From positions 1-21,957 of the forward strand of contig JAGXHN010000020.1 in NCBI GenBank assembly GCA_024636225.1: a stretch of 21,957 nucleotides of DNA, read 5' to 3'. Both the position numbers and the translations under genes were made by a program. The notes beneath the pieces were generated by a model. The model made no database searches and was not told the origin of the DNA. It saw nothing but the letters and a program-made list of their open reading frames with translations. Position 1 is the first letter of the stretch. The number at the start of each line of letters is the position of its first letter. Positions 15,824 through 21,957 of the stretch are shown here, one piece after another. This DNA is from Desulfuromonadaceae bacterium (GTDB lineage: Bacteria > Desulfobacterota > Desulfuromonadia > Desulfuromonadales > UBA2294).

Positions 15824-16072
15824 TTGGCGAAAAAAAAAGAGAGTTTTGAAACGATTCTGCGTGATCTCGAAGCTGAGGTGAGTCGCCTCGAGTCCGGAGA
15901 ACTCCCACTGGAAGAGGCGTTGGCCTGTTTTGAAAAAGGGGTCAAATCGGCCGGAAAATGTTCGGCTATGCTCAAGGATGCAGAGTTGAAAATCGAGCAG
16001 TTGACCAAAGATTCGACCGGGAATATATCGCTTGAGCCGTTGCTATCATTAGAAGAGTCGAACGGAGACTAG
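15824..16072 (+). CDS. xseB: Exodeoxyribonuclease VII small subunit
   Basis: This 82-residue protein matches the small subunit of exonuclease VII: SFETILRDLEAEVSRLESGELPLEEALACFEKGV, two helices that pair along the XseA coiled coil. I placed the start at the TTG at 15824 because AGGAG lies six bases upstream (15813-15817) and the length then fits the family (about 80 residues). An earlier in-frame TTG at 15770 would add 18 residues, has no ribosome-binding site and overlaps the M23 stop. The stop lies one base before the ispA GTG. Confidence 0.92.
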   Translation: MAKKKESFETILRDLEAEVSRLESGELPLEEALACFEKGVKSAGKCSAMLKDAELKIEQLTKDSTGNISLEPLLSLEESNGD

Positions 16073-16073
16073 C

Positions 16074-16970
16074 GTGGATCTGCAAGCGTATCTGAAACGA
16101 CAGACGACGCGTGTTGACGATGCGCTCGATCGATTTCTGCCCGACGAAGAGAGGATGCCGCATCTTCTGCATAAGGCGATGCGTTACTCCATTTTCGCCG
16201 GCGGAAAACGTATCCGGCCGATTTTGCTGCTGGCCGCCTCTGAAGCTGTTGGTGGTCAAAGTGACAGGGCGCTTTACGCCGCCTCTGCTCTCGAGATGAT
16301 TCATACCTACTCTTTGATTCACGATGATCTTCCGGCGATGGATAATGATGAACTGCGCCGGGGGAGGCCGACCAGTCATAAGGTGTTCGGTGAGGCGCAC
16401 GCGATTCTGGCCGGGGATGCTCTGCTGACTGAGGCTTTTCAGCTGCTCACAGATCCGGGCGACGATTTCGCAGTTGCACCTGCGGTGCAGCTCCGTGTTG
16501 CCAACATTATTGCCCGGGCTGCCGGGGCTGCCGGGATGGTTGGCGGCCAGATTGTCGATATGGCGTCGGAAGGGGGGGGGGATGAGTTGGATCTGCCGAC
16601 GGTTGAATATATTCATACGCATAAAACCGGCGCATTGATTCGAGCTGCAGTTGAGGTCGGAGCGATTCTTGGCGGCGCTGATCAGCGTACCTTCAAAAGC
16701 TTGTCCCGCTACGGCGAATTGGCCGGGCTCGCTTTTCAGATCGCAGATGATATTCTGGATGTTGTCGGTGATCAGGATGTTGTGGGGAAAGATATCGGCA
16801 GTGACGAAGCACGGGGGAAAGCGACCTACGTTGCTCTCTTCGGTTTAAGCGAAGCGCAAAGCAGGGCAGATGAACTCCGGGATATGGCTCTGGAGACTCT
16901 CGAAAGTCTGGGAGAGAAGGCAGAACCGTTGCGACAGATTGTCAACTTTATCGTTGCGAGGACATCGTGA
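16074..16970 (+). CDS. ispA: Polyprenyl synthetase, (2E,6E)-farnesyl diphosphate synthase type
   Basis: This 298-residue cytoplasmic prenyltransferase condenses isopentenyl diphosphate with allylic diphosphates, giving farnesyl diphosphate (or possibly geranylgeranyl diphosphate). It shows GGKRIRP (43-49), the first aspartate-rich motif DDLPAMD (84-90) with the downstream [11 protein letters not shown] (184-186), and the second motif QIADDILD (223-230). The spacing in the first motif is the bacterial four-residue type. A run of ten G residues (16572-16581) encodes GGG after Glu166. The GTG at 16074 is preceded by GGAG (16064-16067). The stop overlaps the dxs GTG, and dxs supplies the upstream isoprenoid precursor pathway. 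Confidence 0.95.
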   Translation: MDLQAYLKRQTTRVDDALDRFLPDEERMPHLLHKAMRYSIFAGGKRIRPILLLAASEAVGGQSDRALYAASALEMIHTYSLIHDDLPAMDNDELRRGRPTSHKVFGEAHAILAGDALLTEAFQLLTDPGDDFAVAPAVQLRVANIIARAAGAAGMVGGQIVDMASEGGGDELDLPTVEYIHTHKTGALIRAAVEVGAILGGADQRTFKSLSRYGELAGLAFQIADDILDVVGDQDVVGKDIGSDEARGKATYVALFGLSEAQSRADELRDMALETLESLGEKAEPLRQIVNFIVARTS

Positions 16971-18868
16971 AGAGTGATGCAGTAAAGAAATCGATCATGG
17001 ATGCGGCAGAGATGCCGGCTGCCCTCAAGTCCATGGATATAACGCAACTGGAGCAGGTTGCTGACGAGATCAGAGAAAAAATTATCGATGTCGTTGCGGC
17101 CAATGGCGGCCATCTCGCCAGCTCTCTCGGTGTCGTAGAGTTGACGATTGCTTTGCATAAGGTTTTTGATACTCCGAACGATAAAATCATCTGGGATGTC
17201 GGGCATCAGGCATATGCCCATAAACTTTTGACCGGACGTTTCGATCGTTTTCACACCTTGCGCCAGCTTGATGGTCTCTCCGGTTTCCCGAAACGGCAGG
17301 AGAGCGTCTACGACTGTTTCGATGTCGGTCACTCCAGTACCTCGATCTCGGCAGCTCTCGGTATGGTTGCCGCCCGGGATATCCGCGGTTCGCATGAGAA
17401 AGTCGTTGCCATAATAGGGGATGGGTCGCTGACGGCCGGAATTGCTTTTGAAGCTTTGAATCAGGCCGGGCACCTGAAAAAGAACATGATCGTTATTCTG
17501 AACGATAACGATATGTCGATCTCGCCGAATGTCGGCGCGCTCTCTTCTTTTTTCAGCCGAAAGCTGACCTCGGATTTTTTCGTCAGAATGAAGCGTGAGA
17601 CGGAAAATCTTCTCGATAGTATCCCTAAAATTGGTAAAGATCTCAGACGTCTGGCAAAAAAAATTGAAGAATCGGTGAAGGGTTTTCTGACTCCGGGAAT
17701 TTTGTTTGAAGCGTTCGGTTTCGATTACGTCGGTCCTGTTGACGGGCACGATCTGGAAGAGCTGCTGTTGATGCTGGATAATGCCTCACGAATGGACGGC
17801 CCGATTCTGGTGCATGTGGTGACGCAGAAAGGGAAGGGGTATCGCCCCGCCGAAGAGAATCCCTCACTGTTTCATGGCGTTGGGCCGTTTGATCGCAAAA
17901 CCGGGGTTGTCACCAAAGGGGTTGGTCCACAGAGTTACACCTCAATCTTTGGCGAGACTCTGATTAAAATGGCCGAGAAAGACGAGCGGGTGGTCGCCAT
18001 CTCAGCGGCCATGCTCGATGGGACCGGGCTGAAAAAATTTGCAGAGCAGTTTCCGGAGCGTTTTTTCGATGTCGGTATCGCTGAACAACATGCCGTCACT
18101 TTTGCTGCCGGCCTGGCAGCACAGGGGATGAAACCGGTCTGTGCTATCTATTCGACGTTTATGCAGCGGGCTTACGATAATATCCTGCATGATGTCTGCC
18201 TGCAGAAGCTTCCTGTCACCTTTGCCCTCGATCGGGGCGGTCTGGTCGGCGCTGATGGTCCTACTCATCATGGCGTGTTTGATCATTCTTATCTGCGCCA
18301 TATCCCGAATCTGGTCTTTGTCTCTCCACGCAATGAGATTGAGCTGCAACGGGCAATGATCACGGCAGCTGATTACGACGGGCCGTTTGCCTACCGCTAT
18401 CCGCGTGGCAGCGGTCAGGGTCTGGAGCTGTCGATTGCTCCACAACCGCTCGAGATCGGCAAGGGTGAGCTGCTGCGCGACGGCAAGGATGCGGTGATCT
18501 TTGCGATCGGCACTTCAGTGCAGGAGTCGCTGATTGCCGCTGACCTGTTGGAAAAAGAAGGGCTGGATGTTGCCGTTATCGACGCGCGTTTTATTAAGCC
18601 TCTCGATGAAAAATTAATTCTTGAGCATGCGCGCAAGAGTCAGCGGGTCGTGACTGTTGAAGAAAATGTGCTGCAGGGAGGTTTCGGTAGTGCTGTGCTG
18701 GAACTTTTAGCCGAGCACGGTGTGCAGGTGACTGCAGAACAGATCGGTCTGCCGGATGATTTTATCGAACAGGGGACGCAGACCGAATTAAGACAACGGT
18801 ACGGGGTTGATGCGGCCGGAATCAAGACGAGGTTACAGAGTTTTTGCCTTGCCAAAAAGACCGCATGA
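16967..18868 (+). CDS. dxs: 1-deoxy-D-xylulose-5-phosphate synthase
   Basis: This 633-residue thiamine-diphosphate enzyme joins pyruvate and glyceraldehyde 3-phosphate in the first step of the MEP isoprenoid pathway. Visible landmarks are the N-terminal [16 protein letters not shown] (His80), the cofactor motif GDGSLTAG (151-158) followed by NDNDMSIS (179-186), the pyrimidine domain with [14 protein letters not shown] and [15 protein letters not shown], and a C-terminal transketolase domain. Length is typical. The GTG start at 16967 overlaps the ispA stop (GTGA) and has GAGG five bases upstream. It is the last gene of the xseA-M23-xseB-ispA-dxs operon, with a strong terminator about 30 bases after the stop. 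Confidence 0.97.
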   Translation: MKSDAVKKSIMDAAEMPAALKSMDITQLEQVADEIREKIIDVVAANGGHLASSLGVVELTIALHKVFDTPNDKIIWDVGHQAYAHKLLTGRFDRFHTLRQLDGLSGFPKRQESVYDCFDVGHSSTSISAALGMVAARDIRGSHEKVVAIIGDGSLTAGIAFEALNQAGHLKKNMIVILNDNDMSISPNVGALSSFFSRKLTSDFFVRMKRETENLLDSIPKIGKDLRRLAKKIEESVKGFLTPGILFEAFGFDYVGPVDGHDLEELLLMLDNASRMDGPILVHVVTQKGKGYRPAEENPSLFHGVGPFDRKTGVVTKGVGPQSYTSIFGETLIKMAEKDERVVAISAAMLDGTGLKKFAEQFPERFFDVGIAEQHAVTFAAGLAAQGMKPVCAIYSTFMQRAYDNILHDVCLQKLPVTFALDRGGLVGADGPTHHGVFDHSYLRHIPNLVFVSPRNEIELQRAMITAADYDGPFAYRYPRGSGQGLELSIAPQPLEIGKGELLRDGKDAVIFAIGTSVQESLIAADLLEKEGLDVAVIDARFIKPLDEKLILEHARKSQRVVTVEENVLQGGFGSAVLELLAEHGVQVTAEQIGLPDDFIEQGTQTELRQRYGVDAAGIKTRLQSFCLAKKTA

Positions 18869-18898
18869 GCGGCCTGATCTGAATACAGAGCAGTACAG

Positions 18899-18928
18899 AC
18901 GCGCCCCTGACCTCGGGCGCGTTTTTTT
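18899..18928 (+). terminator. Intrinsic terminator after dxs
   Basis: ACGCGCCC (18899-18906), an 8-base loop and GGGCGCGT (18915-18922) form a perfect 8-bp GC-rich stem followed by seven T residues. It is a textbook rho-independent terminator ending the dxs operon. Confidence 0.92.
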
Positions 18929-18968
18929 ATGTAGTTTTCAGTCTTCTGGCATAACAATTCAATGATTC

Positions 18969-19072
18969 TATTACGGCCTGCGCCCAACATTGTTCTTCTT
19001 TAACTTTCCGTAACTGTTCAGCACTTTTATTACGGCACGAGGTCTACAGCTGTTGCCTGCGTCCAACATTGT
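18969..19072. repeat. Degenerate direct repeat in the dxs-tgt gap
   Basis: The 17-mer CCTGCGCCCAACATTGT (18977-18993) recurs with one mismatch at 19056-19072. Each copy is preceded by TATTACGGC (18969-18977 and 19028-19036), directly in the first copy and with about 20 extra bases in the second. It looks like a diverged local duplication. No gene or RNA is recognised in this 220-base gap. Confidence 0.5.
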
Positions 19073-19150
19073 CACTTACTTCCATTTGGCAACAGCAGTA
19101 GCCCAGATGCTGTGCGGTTTAAGCAAAGTTGCTGATTAATTACCTGATGT

Positions 19151-20275
19151 TTAGCTCTTGCCCGGTTTAAAAAAACCGTATTCTTCGAGGAACGCCTGTT
19201 TGAATTCGGCGTAGTTGCCAGCCTCGATCGCATTTCGTGCTTCGGTCACCATGTTGAGATAAAACCGGACATTGTGGATAGCGGTCAGGGTAGCCGAGAG
19301 GACTTCATTGGCATTGAACAGATGGTGCAGGTAAGCGCGGCTGAAATTTGCGCAGCAGTAGCAGTCGCAGGATGGATCGACGGGGAAAAAATCGCGCCGG
19401 TAATTTTTATTGGTCAGGCGAATCTTGCCGCGCCGGGTAAAGGCGGTGGCGCTGCGGGCGTAACGGGTCGGAATGACGCAGTCAAACATATCCATGCCGC
19501 GCTCAATGCTCTCGAGAATATCTTCAGGCAGACCGACTCCCATCAGGTAGCGGGGTTTTTCTGCCGGCAAAAACGGTTCGGTGAAGTCAACAACCTGTTT
19601 GAGGAGATCGAGCCCCTCGCCAACACTGACGCCACCGATGGCGTAACCTGGAAAATCGAGAGCAGAGAGCTGTCTGGCACACTCTTTGCGCAGATCCGGG
19701 TAGGTGCTCCCCTGAACAATGCCGAACAGCGCCTGGACATCAGGGCGGGCATGGGCACGCAGACACTCTTCCGCCCAGCGGACGGTTTTTTTGATCGACT
19801 TGGCGGCATAATCGTGGGTCGAAGGGAAGGGGATACATTCGTCGAACGCCATCATGATGTCGGAGCCGAGACTGTTTTGAATGGCCATCGCTTCGCGCGG
19901 TCCGAGGAAGGTCTCGCCGCCCGTAACTTCATTGCGAAAGCGGACGCCATCTTCACCAATGGTCTTTTTTGGCAGCGAGAAGACCTGGAAACCGCCGCTG
20001 TCGGTCAGGATAGGTTTGTTCCAGTTCATAAACTTATGCAGACCACCGGCCTTGTTGATCAACTCTTCACCCGGTTTGAGATGTAAATGATAGGTGTTGG
20101 AGAGAATGATCTGGGCACCGCAATCTTCTACCTGGGCCGGGGTCATCGCCTTCATGGCGCCGTGTGTGCCGACCGGCATGAAAATAGGCGTTTCGATTGT
20201 GCCGTGCTCCGTGGTCACGCGCCCTCTGCGAGCGCGAGTGGTTTTGTCGGTGGTTATTAATTCAAATTTCAGCAT
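19151..20275 (-). CDS. tgt: tRNA-guanine(34) transglycosylase
   Basis: This 374-residue enzyme swaps guanine 34 in the anticodons of Asp, Asn, His and Tyr tRNAs for the queuosine precursor preQ1. Landmarks are TPIFMPVGTHGAMKA, LTDSGGFQVFS (catalytic Asp92), GGVSVGE (214-220), the nucleophile region MFDCVIPTRYAR (Asp265), and a zinc site C303-D-C305-YC-C308 with His334. I chose the ATG at 20275, which gives the family length (E. coli 375). An upstream in-frame TTG at 20299 would add eight residues and lacks a ribosome-binding site. Other queuosine genes (queA) are not in the window. A weak minus-strand promoter, TTGCCT-17-TAAAGT, may lie upstream. Confidence 0.96.
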   Translation of the reverse strand: MLKFELITTDKTTRARRGRVTTEHGTIETPIFMPVGTHGAMKAMTPAQVEDCGAQIILSNTYHLHLKPGEELINKAGGLHKFMNWNKPILTDSGGFQVFSLPKKTIGEDGVRFRNEVTGGETFLGPREAMAIQNSLGSDIMMAFDECIPFPSTHDYAAKSIKKTVRWAEECLRAHARPDVQALFGIVQGSTYPDLRKECARQLSALDFPGYAIGGVSVGEGLDLLKQVVDFTEPFLPAEKPRYLMGVGLPEDILESIERGMDMFDCVIPTRYARSATAFTRRGKIRLTNKNYRRDFFPVDPSCDCYCCANFSRAYLHHLFNANEVLSATLTAIHNVRFYLNMVTEARNAIEAGNYAEFKQAFLEEYGFFKPGKS

Positions 20276-20429
20276 CAGAACAGCCTGTCTGGATAGCAAG
20301 GATCAAACTAGGGTTACGTTAAAATTTCCGGAGTTCGGACTTTAGCAGATGCTGCAATCCGAGGCAACTGCAACATCCTGCAAGTCCCGATTTTAAATCT
20401 TGTTTTATCTACCTGCTATCGGCTCTGTC

Positions 20430-20449
20430 TACAAATAACAGTGTTTGTA
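20430..20449. promoter_or_regulatory. Inverted repeat upstream of the sdh promoter
   Basis: TACAAA-taacagtg-TTTGTA is a perfect inverted repeat with 6-bp arms, 29 bases before the -35 box of the predicted sdhC promoter. Size and location suit a dimeric transcription factor. The regulator is not identifiable from the sequence. Confidence 0.4.
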
Positions 20450-20477
20450 AATTGTATACTGTGTGCAAAATTTTAGG

Positions 20478-20507
20478 TTGACACTGCCGGTGTTCGGATG
20501 GTATTTA
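20478..20507 (+). promoter_or_regulatory. Probable sigma-70 promoter for sdhCA
   Basis: A perfect TTGACA at 20478-20483 is followed after 18 bases by TATTTA (20502-20507). Transcription would start near 20514, leaving a leader of about 275 bases before the sdhC ATG. A TATACT at 20455-20460 lacks a good -35 partner and is less likely. Confidence 0.55.
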
Positions 20508-20790
20508 AAGCCAGTTTGGTGATACTGAAAATTTAATTAATTTAATGATTTCATGACGATCATATCACTGTTTAACTGTCTGTTTTTTCAGAGTTTGTTT
20601 TGTTTTGCTTTGCTGTTGCCGGTTGGATGTTAAGCCCTTTTTGACTACATAAAGTGTGCACGAAAACCTGCGAGTGCAGGGAGTGATTCTGGTAAGGACA
20701 TAAATTTCTGCCAGAAAAACAACGTGTGAATTATTGATTATATGGGCGCGGATTCGTCGTGAATTTGCCACAACGTAACAAGGATAAAAC

Positions 20791-21453
20791 ATGATACTGA
20801 TGAAGAGTTCTGTAGGGAGAAAGATCCTGATGGCCGTAACCGGTCTGATTCTGGTTTCTTTCATCTGTGTCCACCTGCTCGGGAACCTGTCACTGTTTGC
20901 TGGTGCTGATGCGATCAACGCATACGCTCACAAGCTGCAGAGTCTTGGTCCGATTGTGTGGATTTTCCGTCTAATCATGCTGGCTGTGTTGGCCTTGCAT
21001 GTCGCATACGGCGTTGCACTGACGGTCGAAAACAGCAGTGCTCGTCCGATCGCTTACATGCAGAAGGTGAATGAGAAATCGACTTTCTCCAGTCGCTCGA
21101 TGATCTACACCGGCGTTGTGATTCTGGTGTTTATCGTGATTCACGTCCTGCATTTCACCGGGCACTTCTGGGTCGACAATGTCGATACGCTGGTCGTCGG
21201 TTCTACCGGATATTTTGATGTCTACACCATGGTCATTCAAGGCTTCAATAAGGTTGCCTTCATGCTGATCTATTTGATTGCAATGGCCTCTGTTTTTCTG
21301 CATGTTTTCCATGGCATCGGCAGTTTTTTCCAAACACTCGGCCTGGCAAACGATAGCACGCTTGATTACGTCGGCTACTTTGGCAAACTTGCATCGTTTG
21401 TCCTGGTAATCGGTTACTTCGCGGTTGTTATCTTCGGCGCTGTCAAAGCATAA
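20791..21453 (+). CDS. sdhC: Succinate dehydrogenase/fumarate reductase cytochrome b558 subunit
   Basis: This 220-residue membrane anchor of a di-heme succinate:quinone oxidoreductase has five predicted helices (about 12-33, 56-79, 104-125, 152-175, 197-217). Histidines sit in the helices as in the b558 family: H28 (CVHLLGN), H70 (ALHVAYG), H118/H121/H125 ([10 protein letters not shown]) and H171/H174 ([10 protein letters not shown]), enough for two haem b groups. It exchanges electrons with menaquinone. The ATG at 20791 has AGGA at 20781-20784; a second ATG at 20800 is possible. In Geobacter relatives a single enzyme of this type (named FrdCAB) works both as succinate dehydrogenase and fumarate reductase, so either symbol could apply. 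The flavoprotein gene follows after 13 bases. Confidence 0.93.
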   Translation: MILMKSSVGRKILMAVTGLILVSFICVHLLGNLSLFAGADAINAYAHKLQSLGPIVWIFRLIMLAVLALHVAYGVALTVENSSARPIAYMQKVNEKSTFSSRSMIYTGVVILVFIVIHVLHFTGHFWVDNVDTLVVGSTGYFDVYTMVIQGFNKVAFMLIYLIAMASVFLHVFHGIGSFFQTLGLANDSTLDYVGYFGKLASFVLVIGYFAVVIFGAVKA

Positions 21454-21466
21454 AGGAGTTTATAAA

Positions 21467-21957
21467 GTGATACTCGACGGTAAATGTCCTACAGGACCGA
21501 TTCAGGATAGCTGGGATAAGCATCGCTTCGATATGAAGCTGGTCAATCCGGCTAACAAGCGTAAATACAAGATTCTGGTTGTTGGCACCGGCCTGGCCGG
21601 TGGTGCCGCAGCCGCTTCTCTGGGTGAACTCGGCTACAATGTCGAAGCGTTCTGCTATCAGGATAGCGCCCGCCGCGCTCATTCGATTGCTGCTCAAGGT
21701 GGCATCAACGCCGCCAAAAACTACCCGAACGACGGTGACAGCATCTATCGTCTTTTCTACGATACCATCAAGGGTGGCGACTTTCGTGCCCGTGAGGCTG
21801 ACGTCTGGCGTCTGGCTCAGGTCTCGAATAATATTATCGACCAGTGTGTCGCTCAGGGCGTGCCGTTTGCCCGCGATTATGCCGGTTATCTCGATAATCG
21901 TTCGTTCGGCGGGGCCCAGGTCTCCCGTACATTTTATGCCCGCGGTCAGACCGGTCA
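21467..21957 (+). CDS. sdhA: Succinate dehydrogenase/fumarate reductase flavoprotein subunit (3' truncated by window)
   Basis: The first 163 codons of the FAD subunit are present. The GTG at 21467 has AAGGAG eight bases upstream (21453-21458), overlapping the end of sdhC. Residues 34-45 ([12 protein letters not shown]) form the dinucleotide-binding loop, and [18 protein letters not shown] (68-85) contains His72, the histidine that bonds covalently to FAD in this family. The later part ([20 protein letters not shown]) also matches the family. The layout (flavoprotein directly after a b558 cytochrome) is the SdhCAB/FrdCAB order, so the iron-sulfur subunit is expected next, outside the window. 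The gene is cut by the window edge, not broken. Confidence 0.95.
   Translation, partial: MILDGKCPTGPIQDSWDKHRFDMKLVNPANKRKYKILVVGTGLAGGAAAASLGELGYNVEAFCYQDSARRAHSIAAQGGINAAKNYPNDGDSIYRLFYDTIKGGDFRAREADVWRLAQVSNNIIDQCVAQGVPFARDYAGYLDNRSFGGAQVSRTFYARGQTG

Larger units (their letters stand above)
20276..20790. other. Intergenic region between divergent tgt and sdhC
   Basis: No convincing protein-coding frame is seen in these 515 bases. The region holds the promoter areas of both divergent genes: an inverted repeat (20430-20449), a likely sdhC promoter (20478-20507), a T/G-rich tract (20581-20627), and two small hairpins, CCTGC-gagt-GCAGG (20667-20680) and TTTCTG-c-CAGAAA (about 20705-20717). 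The leader implied for sdhC is unusually long, about 275 bases. Confidence 0.6.

Noticed and set aside
18977..19072. attC-like core (GCCCAAC / GTCCAAC) in the repeated motif
   Set aside because: No matching GTTRRRY partner occurs at the right distance, and no integrase or cassette-type genes are present.
19274..20086. A 270-codon open frame on the plus strand antisense to tgt
   Set aside because: The minus strand encodes a complete tRNA-guanine transglycosylase with all catalytic and zinc residues. The antisense frame has no recognisable motif and is a by-product of codon bias.
20565..20918. A 117-codon minus-strand frame across the sdhC upstream region
   Set aside because: It overlaps the start of sdhC antisense, its translation is low-complexity at the end and basic throughout, and it lacks a convincing ribosome-binding site or family match.

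Overview
The window looks like part of the chromosome of a deltaproteobacterium of the Desulfuromonadales/Geobacterales type (Desulfobacterota). The basis is gene order and protein families as I remember them, not a search: a PilMNOP-like atypical type II secretion operon ending in two GspG-type pseudopilins, running directly into ftsEX-envC-ctpA-yibQ, then xseA-M23-xseB-ispA-dxs, tgt, and a b558-type succinate dehydrogenase/fumarate reductase operon.

Bases 6-38 are not biological. They match the Illumina Nextera transposase read-1 adapter, so the 5' end is a library artefact and the first gene (gspE-like) is cut there. From about 39 to 6908 lies a tightly packed plus-strand secretion operon: C-terminal half of a GspE/PilB ATPase, PilM/GspL-like, PilN-, PilO- and PilP/GspC-like proteins, a large lipoprotein secretin with N-terminal helical repeats, an 11-unit pentapeptide repeat linker and a cohesin-like C-terminal domain, then two pseudopilins. 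No GspF platform protein or prepilin peptidase is in view.

From 6912 to 12199 is a cell-wall block: FtsE, FtsX, a catalytically degenerate EnvC-like M23 protein, a CtpA-type S41 protease and a YibQ-type divergent polysaccharide deacetylase. FtsEX and EnvC form the known signalling unit for septal amidases, and the protease and deacetylase are common neighbours. A single minus-strand gene (12220-13632) then encodes a ParA/MinD-like ATPase with a long cysteine-containing C-terminal extension of unknown function. It has its own near-consensus sigma-70 promoter, which overlaps a small inverted repeat.

From 13723 to 18868 is a translationally coupled operon: xseA, an intact M23 peptidase, xseB, ispA and dxs, closed by a strong intrinsic terminator at 18899-18928. 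A 220-base gap with a degenerate direct repeat follows, then tgt on the minus strand, a roughly 515-base intergenic region with a probable promoter, and sdhC followed by the start of sdhA, which runs off the 3' end.
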